Source: Geminicoccus sp. (lineage in GTDB: Bacteria; Pseudomonadota; Alphaproteobacteria; UBA7985). From it: a DNA stretch of 64,000 nucleotides. The stretch lies in the NCBI GenBank assembly GCA_002708995.1, contig PAPT01000032.1:1-64000 (forward strand), given 5' to 3'. Positions within the stretch are counted from its first letter, which is position 1; every line of letters begins with the position of its first letter. A model generated the notes under the pieces. It did no database searches, was not told where the DNA came from, and worked only from the letters and a program-made list of their open reading frames with translations. Shown here piece by piece: positions 52,389 through 61,014 of this stretch. The translations under genes were made by a program, and so were the position numbers.

Positions 52389-53899
52389 GCGGCTTCCCCC
52401 GCCATCATCAGTCCAATCGCTTCGCGGTCGTGGCTTTTTGTTTCGACTAATTGTCCGTCCCTGATGATCATGATGCGGTCGGCGAGGCCTAGAATTTCAT
52501 CCAGATCTTCCGAAATCAGCAAGACACCGGCTCCACGTTCTCGTGCCTCCAGAAGTCGGCGGCCGACCTCAGCGGCAGCACCCATATCGAGGCCACGGGT
52601 TGGCTGACTGGCCAGAATGACCTTGGGCGCGCGTTCAAAAACTCTCGCCAGAATTAGCTTTTGAATATTGCCGCCTGACAATAAACGTGCGGCTGCGGTG
52701 ACACCGGGCCCCCTAACGTCATAGCTATGTTCAAGTATGCGGGCATAAGCCTCGATTGCATCTGGCCTGAGAAGACCTCGTGATTGAATATCGCTATCTT
52801 CCAAGCGCTCGATCACCATATTCTCCGCAACTGTCATGGCGCCGATAATGCCTTCTCGATGTCTATCCTCTGGAATGCGACCGACACCTGCCGAAATCAT
52901 GGCTTGGGGCGCCGGCTTAGTAATTTCTTTGCCACCAACTTGAATTGTCCCCTCCGAAAGGGTCATCAGTCCTGATACCACTTGCGCAAGAGCGCCTTGC
53001 CCATTGCCGGAAATTCCTGCGATGCCTAGTATTTCATGGGCATGCACTTCAAGGCTTACAAACTCTAGGCTATCGCGCTTGGACCGCCCGGCAACACTTA
53101 TGTTTTTTAATTGCAGAACTGGGTCGCCAGTAGCAATTTTGGTGCGCTCTACTTTGGGTGATTCAGCACCAACCATCATCCGGGCAATGGCTTTTTCATC
53201 TGCCTGAGACGTCGCCATTTCACCCACTTTTACACCGTGTCGCAACACGGCAATCCGGTCAGAAAAGGCCAAAACTTCATGTAGCTTGTGGCTTATGAAA
53301 ATTACCGAAATACCATCTTTGGTCATGGCCTTGATATTTTCAAATAGCGTGTCTGCCTCTTGTGGTGTCAGAACGGCGGTTGGTTCATCTAGCACAAGAA
53401 TGTTGGCGTCGCGGTAAAGCGCTTTCAAAATTTCAACCCGCTGCCGCTCTCCTACTGACAACCTGCCCACTGGCGTTGAAAGCGGAGCTTTCAGGCCACT
53501 TTTTTCGATAATCCTGTCGATCTTGGATCGTGCCAATCGCGTACTACGCCGCACGGCGAGCAAAGGCTCAGCCCCAAGTGTAATGTTGTCTAGGGCATTA
53601 ATATTTTCAGCTAAAGTAAAATGCTGATGCACCATCCCAATGCCCGCCGAGAGCGCAGCCAGTGGGTGGCCAAGTTGCAAAGGGCACAATTGGCCATTCG
53701 CGTCGGCCACATCAATCGTGCCAGAGTCTGGCAGATAGTGCCCGAACAACATGTTCATTAGTGTGGTTTTGCCAGCCCCGTTCTCTCCCAAAAGGGCCAG
53801 TACTTCGCCACGCTCTAAGGTCAGACTCACATCGGCATTAGCAACAACAGAACCGAATTTTTTAGAGAGCCCATTCAGGCTGAGAACAATGTTTGACAT
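52385..53899 (-). CDS. BMP-type ABC transporter ATPase (two nucleotide-binding domains)
   Basis: The ATG at 53899 (MSNIVLSLNGLSKKFG) starts a 504-residue protein with two ABC domains. The first has GENGAGKTT, LSVGERQRVEILKAL and LVLDEPTAVL. The second has a degenerate Walker A (GISGNGQGA) and LLSGGNIQKLILARVF, as usual for the RbsA/NupO group. It powers the two permeases with the BMP receptor upstream. Confidence 0.88.
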   Translation of the reverse strand: MSNIVLSLNGLSKKFGSVVANADVSLTLERGEVLALLGENGAGKTTLMNMLFGHYLPDSGTIDVADANGQLCPLQLGHPLAALSAGIGMVHQHFTLAENINALDNITLGAEPLLAVRRSTRLARSKIDRIIEKSGLKAPLSTPVGRLSVGERQRVEILKALYRDANILVLDEPTAVLTPQEADTLFENIKAMTKDGISVIFISHKLHEVLAFSDRIAVLRHGVKVGEMATSQADEKAIARMMVGAESPKVERTKIATGDPVLQLKNISVAGRSKRDSLEFVSLEVHAHEILGIAGISGNGQGALAQVVSGLMTLSEGTIQVGGKEITKPAPQAMISAGVGRIPEDRHREGIIGAMTVAENMVIERLEDSDIQSRGLLRPDAIEAYARILEHSYDVRGPGVTAAARLLSGGNIQKLILARVFERAPKVILASQPTRGLDMGAAAEVGRRLLEARERGAGVLLISEDLDEILGLADRIMIIRDGQLVETKSHDREAIGLMMAGEAA

Positions 53900-53941
53900 A
53901 GTTGGATGAATGGGCTGGCGTCTCCGCCAGCCCAAACGGGT

Positions 53942-54931
53942 CTAGTTGTCAGATACTGGACGCTCGTCGTTCACGTTCACACGGAAAAGGCCATCCATAA
54001 TCTCCGCTTCACGCTCTTTGACCTTAGCCACGACTTCCGCCGGGACCAGGCTCTCATCTAATACCAGCGATCCGCCGCCGTATGCCATGAAGCTGTACTG
54101 ACCATAGTCAGCTGCTTCAAAGTTGCCTTTTGCAACATTTGCAACGGCCTTATCGATGGTGGCCTCCATATGCCAAAGCGCCGAAGCCATGATCGTCCCA
54201 GGGTAGTCGCCTGACGTGTCAATCACGTTGCCGATAGCCTTCACGCCACGTTCTACCGCCGCATCAGAGACACCAAAGCGCTCGGCATACATGATGTCAG
54301 CTCCAGCATCCATCATCGCAAATGCGCTTTCCTTAGCCTTTGGTGGATCATACCAGCTGTCGATGAAGTTTACGATGAACTTAACCTCAGGGTTTGTCTC
54401 GAGGGCTCCGGCCATGAAGGCGTGCATCAGTCGGTTCACCTCAGGAATGGCGTAGCCACCAACCATGCCGATCACGTTAGAATTTGTTGCCGCTCCTGCG
54501 ACCATGCCGGAAAGGTAGGACGGCTCGTGAATCCAGTTATCAAAAACCGAAAAGTTTGGTGCAACGGGGCCGAAAGATGAGCCCATAAGAAACGCTGTAT
54601 TCGGGTAGTCATTGGCAACCTTGCGCGCCGCTCGTTCCAGGCCAAAGACTTCGCCGACGATTAAGTGTGAGCCTTGCTCGGCATATTCCCGCATGACACG
54701 CTCGTAGTCGGTATTGGCGACATTCTCCGAGAACGTGTAATCAATATCGCCACGATCAGATGCAGCGTTGAGCGCTTTGTGAATGCGACTGATCCACTGT
54801 TGTTCGACCGGCAACGTGTAGATTGCCGCGACTTTGACTTTCTCAGCCGCAGCAGCACCGGCAGCCAGCAGCGACGAGGCTGCGACCAAACCGGCGAGTA
54901 AAATCCGTCTTGATACATTTGTGATTTTCAT
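53942..54931 (-). CDS. BMP-family substrate-binding protein of the nucleoside importer
   Basis: The ATG at 54931 begins a Sec signal peptide (RRILLAGLVAASSLLAAGAAAAEK). The mature protein has the BMP/Med fold marks (YTLPVEQQWISRIHKAL, HLIVGEVFGLERAARKVANDYPN in two parts, NVIGMVGG, ADIMYAERFGVSDAA). It would present nucleosides or bases to the permeases, supplying the deaminase at the end of the operon. It is the first gene of the operon. Confidence 0.85.
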   Translation of the reverse strand: MKITNVSRRILLAGLVAASSLLAAGAAAAEKVKVAAIYTLPVEQQWISRIHKALNAASDRGDIDYTFSENVANTDYERVMREYAEQGSHLIVGEVFGLERAARKVANDYPNTAFLMGSSFGPVAPNFSVFDNWIHEPSYLSGMVAGAATNSNVIGMVGGYAIPEVNRLMHAFMAGALETNPEVKFIVNFIDSWYDPPKAKESAFAMMDAGADIMYAERFGVSDAAVERGVKAIGNVIDTSGDYPGTIMASALWHMEATIDKAVANVAKGNFEAADYGQYSFMAYGGGSLVLDESLVPAEVVAKVKEREAEIMDGLFRVNVNDERPVSDN

Positions 54932-55061
54932 TTTCTCTCTCCTAAGTCTATTGAAATCAGTGCATTTTTCCATGAATTCGTCAACTGTATGTAGCCCCCA
55001 CCCCAACCTAGTGCTCTCGTCGGGAATGCCGGGAGAGGGTAAACCCAAGGGTAGACCGCGG

Positions 55062-55133
55062 GGGTCTCTTGAAGGGCGCTAGGGGGGTCGCTAAGTCTAG
55101 ATATCGGGTTGGCGTTAGGTCTCTTGAGGGGCG
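55062..55133. repeat. 17-bp direct repeat in the spacer before the BMP operon
   Basis: GGTCTCTTGAAGGGCGC (55062-55078) and GGTCTCTTGAGGGGCGC (55117-55133) differ by one base. They lie in the 298-bp spacer between the BMP operon and the metallopeptidase gene, which holds no other feature I can name. A regulatory or insertion-scar role is possible. Confidence 0.5.
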
Positions 55134-55229
55134 CCATTGGGCGCAGCAAGCACCACCCCCACGTTCACCCATGGTTAACCCACCGATATCCAGCGGTATT
55201 CTCAATGATGGCCGCACGAGGGACAGCCG

Positions 55230-56285
55230 ATGAGAGCGTTTATTATTGTTGTGGCAATTTTAATATTTTCCTCTTCGAGAGCCGTAAGTGAGCCACCTTA
55301 TTCCGGCACTATATTTGTTGATCCTGACATCATTACCCAAACGGATGAGTCTGCTTTTGTAGGTCTGGAATATCGGGGCTTGGGCACCGAAACGGGTTAT
55401 GACCGTCGCCTAGGCGGTGCATGGGTAACAAATGAATTCTTCATTTTCGATGTTGCGTATCATGACAAGCACGGAACGCGGGTTCGGGTGAACACTGAGT
55501 TCAGCACGCCCGAGAAGGCTGAAAAGGAAGCAATATTTTATGCTGAGGCAGTCGGGCGTTTACCAAGCATACTTCTTCGCGATCTCGATACAATAACCAT
55601 ACATGCTGGCAACGAGGACTATGGCGGTGGGAATCGCGATATTCTTATTCATACATGGCGAACACGATCTTACCTTGCAGACGGGATCCTTGAAGAGACC
55701 CTGTTTCATGAAGCCTGCCATACTTCGCTCGATGAATATCTCTATGCTGACCCCGATTGGGCTGAAGCGAGGCACAGCGACCCAGAATTCATTTCGGAAT
55801 ATGCAAGAGACTATCCACTCCGAGAGGATGTAGCGGAGAGTTGTCTAATGGCCTTTGCAATTCTCAATCGACCCGACCGTATCTCATCGACCACCTCTCG
55901 GCTAATCAGTGAAGCAATGCCACGGCGGATTGCTTACTTCGACAAGTTCGTAGAGTTCGATAACGAGGCTTTTGCTGCGATAGTGTCTGAAACCGATGCA
56001 GAGGTTAGGACCATACCATCTTTGGCCTGTGTTCAAGGGGAAGCAATTGGCTCGCTTGCCGGTGGTTACGAAGTCAGCATGCGCATCCGAAATGACACCA
56101 ATTCAGATCTTCAGATCTCCTGGCTGGATTGGCAGGCACAGCGCATCCAGTACCACAGCCTCAGTGCCGGTACTTCAGTCATGCAGGCTACCTTCACTAA
56201 ACATCGTTGGGTAGCCACCAATGCAGCTGGTGAATGCATTGCGATCGTAGAGCCAAAAGAAGACGGTACGTGGGTGATTAAATAG
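55230..56285 (+). CDS. Secreted HExxH metallopeptidase-like protein with a VHL-type beta domain
   Basis: A signal peptide (RAFIIVVAILIFSSSRAVS) leads to a domain with HEACH at residues 160-164 and a downstream REDVAESCLMAF that could give the third ligand. Residues about 283-341 (SMRIRNDTNSDLQISWLDWQ, then YHSLSAGTS, HRWVATNAAGECIAIVEP) match the von Hippel-Lindau beta domain. In particular they match the (S/F)xNxTxxxVxIxWLDxxGxRxxYxxLxPGxxxxxxTxxxHxWxxTDAxGxC pattern known from eukaryotic pVHL and some bacterial proteins. GAGGGA precedes the ATG. The gene is AT-rich, like the BMP operon. Confidence 0.68.
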   Translation: MRAFIIVVAILIFSSSRAVSEPPYSGTIFVDPDIITQTDESAFVGLEYRGLGTETGYDRRLGGAWVTNEFFIFDVAYHDKHGTRVRVNTEFSTPEKAEKEAIFYAEAVGRLPSILLRDLDTITIHAGNEDYGGGNRDILIHTWRTRSYLADGILEETLFHEACHTSLDEYLYADPDWAEARHSDPEFISEYARDYPLREDVAESCLMAFAILNRPDRISSTTSRLISEAMPRRIAYFDKFVEFDNEAFAAIVSETDAEVRTIPSLACVQGEAIGSLAGGYEVSMRIRNDTNSDLQISWLDWQAQRIQYHSLSAGTSVMQATFTKHRWVATNAAGECIAIVEPKEDGTWVIK

Positions 56286-56980
56286 GAAGCTTGGACGTGG
56301 AGCCGCCCAATGATCTCGAGGGGCAGCTTTCGGAACATGAAAGGCGAGTTCGACTTCGACGCTCGAGTTGGACAAATAGTACTCTGTTAAGTGCGAGGCG
56401 TGCGCAAACCAGGATCAGGCGCCATTTCTACCTGACTTTCGGATTGACGCAGGAGGACTCACGCGAAAAAATGCTGTGAAAACAATAGTTTATATGGGAT
56501 TTAAGGAGGGAAAGTGGTGCTGGCTGCACCAGATGGTTCTTCCATAGAGACCCAGAGTAACCCTAGTTCCCAATGATCTCAGGGCTCTAGCTGCCCCTGC
56601 CGGTACTCTCAAGCCTCCTTCGTGTCCTACCGCCCCTATAGACCCCCAAGCCTCCCCTGTCCTCCAGCGACACAGACGACATCCTTCCAGGACCGAGGGG
56701 GTACCGGGGGACATCCTGGTTCAGGGCCATGGTGCGGATGCAGGCGTGAAACCAGATGGTGTCAGCGATCATGCGGGTCCGCCTTTCAAATACTTACGCT
56801 GCAGACCGACCTTAACACCCTGTTTCGCCGACGCTAATCCATGGAACCGAGCCGTTTTTGGGTTGCCCAGTGGCAAGCCCCTGAAGCTTATCGAGACCGA
56901 TCGTGCCCCACAGGGACGCAAGCTGGCGTGGTGGCTTGCGTCCCATTATTTTTTTTATGCGCCCCATACCGAGCGCGGGT
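56286..56980. other. Non-coding interval between the VHL-type protein and znuA
   Basis: About 700 bases without a convincing gene. Several short frames exist on both strands, but none resembles a family. The middle part (56580-56720) is pyrimidine-rich on the plus strand. The only clear structure is the terminator near 56913. It may contain decayed mobile DNA. Confidence 0.4.
56913..56953 (+). terminator. Rho-independent terminator
   Basis: GGGACGCAAGC (56913-56923) pairs with GCTTGCGTCCC (56934-56944) around a 10-base loop and is followed by a run of T. It points to the right. It could end a transcript from the left side. Confidence 0.85.
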
Positions 56981-58216
56981 TCAGCAGGCCCCTTTTTCCT
57001 CAGCCGCGCGGAGAGATTGCAACAACTGTTCTGCATTGTGAGCAATCATTGCCGCATAGGTCGGTGCCGGACCGTCGACGTCTGAAAGAGCCCCAGTAAA
57101 CAGCGTTCCTCCGACTGACAAGCCGGTTTCGCTGGCGATCTGTTGAATGATTCGGCTGTCTGCCAAGTTTTCAATGAAGACCCCGCCGATGCCGCCACTG
57201 CGCACCTGCTCGATCAGCGCGGCGACATCTCGCGCCGAAGCTTCACTGGCCGTGCTAAGGCCCTGAGGCGCTGCGAACTGCAGGCCGTATTCGGCGCCAA
57301 AATACTGGAAGGCGTCATGGGAGGTAATCACGGTACGGCAGTTCTCACTGATAGCGGCAAATTCAGACTGCAAACGGGCGTCCAGCTGTCCGAGTTCAGC
57401 GATGTACGTGTCCGCTCGGGCCCGGAAGTCAGCTTCATGTGTAGGGCTTTCGGCTGAAAGTGCTTCGGTGATGTTTTCGACGTAAACGGCTGCAAGCTTC
57501 AGGCTTTGCCAGGCGTGCGGGTCATACTCACCGTGGTGGTGCCCGTGGTGGGCATCGCCGTGGTCGTCGTGGTGATCATCCTCATCGCCGTGGTCGTCGT
57601 TGTGATCATCCTCATCGCCGTGGTCGTTGTGATGATCGTCCTCATCGCCATGGTCGTCGTGGTGATCATCCTCATCGCCATGGTCGTCGTGATGATCGTC
57701 CTCATCGCTGTGGTCGTCGTGATGATTGTCTTCATCGCCATGGTCGTTGTGGTGATCATCCTCATCGCCATGGTCGTCGTTGTGATCATCCTCATCGCCG
57801 TGGTTGTCGTGATGATCGTCCTCATCGCCATGGTCGTCGTGGTGGTCGCCGCCACCTTCTTCGAACCCTGAAGCGTCGATGCCCTTTGTCGCCTCGATGA
57901 TTGCACCCTCATAGCCGGATGCATCGATCAGCCGCTCCATCCAGCCTTCGAATTCGAGACCATTTACAATCAGAAGATCAGCGCTGCTTAGCCGTCGGGC
58001 ATCAGCGGGGCTCGGGGTGAAGACGTGGGTATCCTCATTGCGGCCCACCAGCGACGATACAGTCGCTTGGTCGCCTGCGACCTGCTCGACCATGTCCTGC
58101 AGGATCGAGAAGGAGGTCACCACCTCAAGTCTTTGGGCGTGCACGGGTACAGTTGCGACAACTGAACTCGAGAACGCACTTGCAGCAAGTAGAGCGAATT
58201 TTCTGCGAAAAATCAT
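56981..58216 (-). CDS. znuA: Periplasmic zinc-binding protein ZnuA with a long His/Asp repeat
   Basis: A signal peptide (FALLAASAFSSSVVATVPVHAQ) is followed by VVTSFSILQDMVEQVAGDQ and the first zinc His (EDTHVFTPSPADAR). A histidine loop of about ten copies of a ten-residue unit HHDDHGDEDD follows, then the second domain (YDPHAWQSLKLA, VITSHDAFQYFGAEYGL, FIENLADSRIIQQIA). The repeat is far longer than in most ZnuA proteins. It delivers zinc to ZnuB/ZnuC and is the last gene of the znuCBA operon under the Zur box at 60.0 kb. Confidence 0.92.
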   Translation of the reverse strand: MIFRRKFALLAASAFSSSVVATVPVHAQRLEVVTSFSILQDMVEQVAGDQATVSSLVGRNEDTHVFTPSPADARRLSSADLLIVNGLEFEGWMERLIDASGYEGAIIEATKGIDASGFEEGGGDHHDDHGDEDDHHDNHGDEDDHNDDHGDEDDHHNDHGDEDNHHDDHSDEDDHHDDHGDEDDHHDDHGDEDDHHNDHGDEDDHNDDHGDEDDHHDDHGDAHHGHHHGEYDPHAWQSLKLAAVYVENITEALSAESPTHEADFRARADTYIAELGQLDARLQSEFAAISENCRTVITSHDAFQYFGAEYGLQFAAPQGLSTASEASARDVAALIEQVRSGGIGGVFIENLADSRIIQQIASETGLSVGGTLFTGALSDVDGPAPTYAAMIAHNAEQLLQSLRAAEEKGAC

Positions 58217-59079
58217 TGGGTTACCTTTGGGTTTTTACTGTTTGAGGAAATCCAGCCGCCCTCACGCCCGATGAACAGGGATATGAGATACATCAGACCA
58301 GCTGTCAGGATGATCGCCGGGCCGGAAGGGACACTGAAGTGGAACGACGCGAGCAGTCCAAGAAGGCTGGAGGCGGCGCCGATGAGAAATGCGATGAGGA
58401 TCAGTGTGCCCACGCTGCGTGCCCAGAAGCGTGCTGTCGCTGCTGGTAACAGCATGATCCCAATGATCATCAACGAACCCATCGCATGAAAGCCTGCGAC
58501 CAGATTGAGGACGACCAGCGCCAGAAATGAATAATGCCCGATCGCGCCAAGCCGGCTCAGCGAAGCCAGAAACTGCGGGTCGACGCTTTCCATCAGGATC
58601 AGACGGAACATCAGCGCTAGTGAAAGCATGGTGAATGTCGTAACGCAGCATAGAAGGAGTAGAGCCCCATCATTCAGCGCAAGAACTGATCCGAATAGAA
58701 TGTGGATTAGATCGATGTTGTCACCGCGAATGGAGATGATAAGAACGCCAAGTGCCAGCGAAATCAGGTAAAAGGTCGCGAGGCTCGCGTCTTCTTTAAG
58801 TATCGTAGTCCGGGCGATTAGACCGGACAGGAGGGCCACCACGAAGCCGGCAATAATCCCGCCGAAGGTCAGGGCCGAGAGCGAAAAACCGCCCACGAGA
58901 TATCCGATTGCAGCCCCCGGCAGAATGGCGTGTGCCATGACGTCGCCCGTCAGACTCATCCGCCGCAGCATCAGGAATACCCCGAGCGGTGCAGCGCCGG
59001 CAGCAATGACCAGACAGCCGAACATAGCGCGGCGCATAAATTCAAATTTCACAAAGGGCTCAACGAACAGCTCCAGCAT
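58213..59079 (-). CDS. znuB: Zinc ABC permease ZnuB
   Basis: The 288-residue protein has about eight helices with the ABC-3 permease marks MFGCLVIAAGAAPLGVFLMLRRMSLTGDVMAHAILPGAA (in short: RRMSLTGDVMAHAILPG) and SLMIIGIMLLPAATARFWA. It overlaps znuA by four bases and znuC by one base. It forms the membrane channel for zinc. Confidence 0.9.
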   Translation of the reverse strand: MLELFVEPFVKFEFMRRAMFGCLVIAAGAAPLGVFLMLRRMSLTGDVMAHAILPGAAIGYLVGGFSLSALTFGGIIAGFVVALLSGLIARTTILKEDASLATFYLISLALGVLIISIRGDNIDLIHILFGSVLALNDGALLLLCCVTTFTMLSLALMFRLILMESVDPQFLASLSRLGAIGHYSFLALVVLNLVAGFHAMGSLMIIGIMLLPAATARFWARSVGTLILIAFLIGAASSLLGLLASFHFSVPSGPAIILTAGLMYLISLFIGREGGWISSNSKNPKVTQ

Positions 59080-59828
59080 CAGGTGTTGACCTTCGAGCAG
59101 GAATGAAGTTCGTCAGCACAAGCCTCGCACATCCGACTGGCAAGCTGAGTATTTGCGCCTGTCAGCACTTGTCGGGTCGGACCATGGGCAACCAGTTCCC
59201 GCGCAATCAGCAGTGTCTGCGGGAAATGCGCACGAACGGTTTCCTGATCGTGAAGAACAGCGAGGATAGTAATGCCATCAGAATGCCATTCCTTGATGAC
59301 CCTGATCAGGTCGATGAGCGTCTTTGTGTCGACTGCATTGAATGGTTCATCGAGCAGTATCAGCTTGCCTTTCTGTAGCAGCAGTCGTGCGAACAAAGCC
59401 CGCTGTAGCTGCCCGCCTGATAGCTGACCGATCATTCGGCTTTCAAGGCCGGCCATACCGACAGCCTCGATCGCCTCTTCGACTTCGGTGCGCTGGCGCC
59501 TGTCGGGCGCACCAAAGGGCCCAAGCTCGTTCCAGAGTCCCATGGTGACAATTTCCTGCACCGAGATCGGGAAGTCGCGCTCGATGGTCGAGTGCTGGGG
59601 CAGGTAAGCCACTTCCGACCGCTTCAGCGCTCCGAAGGAAACCCGACCGCGAAAAGGCTGTACTTCCCCAACGACGGTTTTGAGGAGTGTCGACTTGCCA
59701 GCGCCATTCGGCCCCACAACCGCCGTTAGCGACCCAACAGCAAGATCGGCATTCAACCCGAGCAGGGCCGGGATCGCGCCGAAGTTCACAGATAAATCAG
59801 AGAGTTGTAGTGCTGCGCCCTGCACCAT
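59079..59828 (-). CDS. znuC: Zinc ABC ATPase ZnuC
   Basis: Walker A (GPNGAGKSTLLKTVVG), signature (LSGGQLQRALFARLLLQ), Walker B (KLILLDEPFNAVD) and VLHDQE are complete. The C terminus ends in a Cys/His-containing tail (CEACADELHSC) that may sense or bind zinc. The start ATG overlaps the stop of the upstream microprotein. Confidence 0.9.
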   Translation of the reverse strand: MVQGAALQLSDLSVNFGAIPALLGLNADLAVGSLTAVVGPNGAGKSTLLKTVVGEVQPFRGRVSFGALKRSEVAYLPQHSTIERDFPISVQEIVTMGLWNELGPFGAPDRRQRTEVEEAIEAVGMAGLESRMIGQLSGGQLQRALFARLLLQKGKLILLDEPFNAVDTKTLIDLIRVIKEWHSDGITILAVLHDQETVRAHFPQTLLIARELVAHGPTRQVLTGANTQLASRMCEACADELHSCSKVNT

Positions 59829-59941
59829 TAACTACCCTTCAACAGGAGCGCGTAACCGACCCAGATCGGTAAAGCGAGGACAATCGCAAACACCAGTCGC
59901 AAGAGGGCGCTGCGGTGGCTCAAGAACAGGAAGAACGTCAT
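59828..59941 (-). CDS. 37-residue single-helix membrane microprotein before znuC
   Basis: ATG at 59941, stop TAA overlapping the znuC ATG by one base (TAATG). The product has a short start (MTFFLFLSHRS), one hydrophobic helix (LVFAIVLALPIWVGYALLL) and a KGS end. It is the first open frame after the Zur box, with GGGA upstream. Its position and coupling suggest an inhibitor, leader or subunit of the ZnuBC importer; this is inference. It is too short to be detected by most gene-finding. Confidence 0.55.
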   Translation of the reverse strand: MTFFLFLSHRSALLRLVFAIVLALPIWVGYALLLKGS

Positions 59942-59997
59942 TTTCCCGAATCCCAGTTATTGGGGAACGTTGCTCAGGATACTGAGCCAGCCCCTAA

Positions 59998-60016
59998 AAT
60001 GTTACAATATAACATT
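59998..60016. promoter_or_regulatory. Zur box of the znu operon
   Basis: AATGTTACAATATAACATT is a 19-bp near-perfect palindrome (AATGTTA and TAACATT arms) that matches the Zur consensus TGTTATNNNATAACA very well. It lies 57 bp before the microprotein and 170 bp before znuC. It should be bound by the Zur encoded at 12.7 kb. Confidence 0.85.
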
Positions 60017-60122
60017 CAGTAGATAGAAATCCGGTTGTCTAGAGAATTCCTGTGCTCAATAAAGATGGCTGACCTGCGTTTGTGGTCGAAGTTGGCTGGG
60101 AACAGCTCAGTCATGGGACAGA

Positions 60123-60884
60123 GTGAGGCCCGCTTCACAGCCCGGTGGAAACCTGTTCGCTGATCTTGCTGTCGAGAAGTACGAGCTGGAAAAGCACAAT
60201 CTGAAGAACGATGGCCAAAGTGGTCGCTGGTTCAGCCCGCTCAAGCACCATGTCATTCTGTCACTGGGCAACGTGCCGATCTTGGAAATCGATCAGTTCA
60301 AAGTACGAGATGCCCTCGCTCCGATCTGGCGGGAGGAGACTGACACCGCACTTAAGGCTCTCAACCGCACCCGCATGGTGTTCCGACACGCTGCAGCAAA
60401 GGGGTTGGCCGTTAATCTGAACGCTGTTGAGCTAGCCCGCGAGCTGCTGGGTTACCAGAGCCATTGGGTCAAACACCTCGAGGCAATGCCGTGGCGGGAC
60501 GCGCCTGCGTTCTATCAGTCGCTTCCTTACGAAGGTCGGATACACCTCGTGCTGAAGCTCACGATCCTGACCGGTGTCCGTCCCGGGGTCGCGCGGGGGT
60601 GCAACGAGCAGCCTGAGGTCAACACGAGTGGCCCTATGGGCAAGCTGCTCCTGGATGTGCTCCGGGCTGTCGCTGAGTTCGAGACGGGCCTCCGTCGGGA
60701 GCGCCAAATGGAGGGCATCGCCAAGGCCAAAGCGGCTGGAAAGTACAAGGGTGGTCAGCCGATCAAACTCGAGAAGGTGGAAAAGTTAAGGGTGTTGGTG
60801 GAGGAGTATGGGGTCTCCAGCGCAGCTGCGTCTCGAGAGGTCGGCATCAGCCGGGTCACTGCGCACAAGTACTTGGTAGGCTGA
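60123..60884 (+). pseudogene. Tyrosine-recombinase/serine-resolvase chimera
   Basis: Residues 1-about 158 are the core-binding domain and start of the catalytic domain of a P4-type tyrosine integrase (FADLAVEKYELEKHNLKN, LGNVPILEIDQFKVRDAL, LKLTILTGVRPG). From about residue 162 on, the protein is the end of a Hin/Tn3-type serine recombinase (TSGPMGKLLLDVLRAVAEFE, GIAKAKAAGKYKGGQP, VSSAAASREVGISRVTAHKYL). Neither half has its catalytic residues: the tyrosine half lacks the C-terminal Arg-His-Arg-Tyr set and the resolvase half lacks the N-terminal Ser. It is an in-frame fusion left by recombination between two mobile elements, probably inactive. Confidence 0.75.
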
Positions 60885-60947
60885 TGTTTGGTAAGGGTCA
60901 TCACTGACAACAGGCCAGCAGCTTCGAGACAAATCCCCAAATGCAAA

Positions 60948-60975
60948 CAGGGACCACGCCGTAACGCAGTCCCTG
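60948..60975 (-). terminator. Hairpin after the secreted protein gene
   Basis: CAGGGAC (60948-60954) pairs with GTCCCTG (60969-60975). On the minus strand it follows the stop of the gene at 61015 by about 40 bases and a few T residues follow. It is a weak candidate terminator. Confidence 0.4.
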
Positions 60976-61014
60976 CTGAGGTGTCGGGCGGGAGAGGATT
61001 GTCAGGAGTAACGC

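Noticed and set aside
57506-57871. Valine/isoleucine-rich plus-strand frame opposite the ZnuA repeat, resembling a membrane protein
   Set aside because: Complement of the His/Asp repeat; hydrophobicity is a codon artefact.
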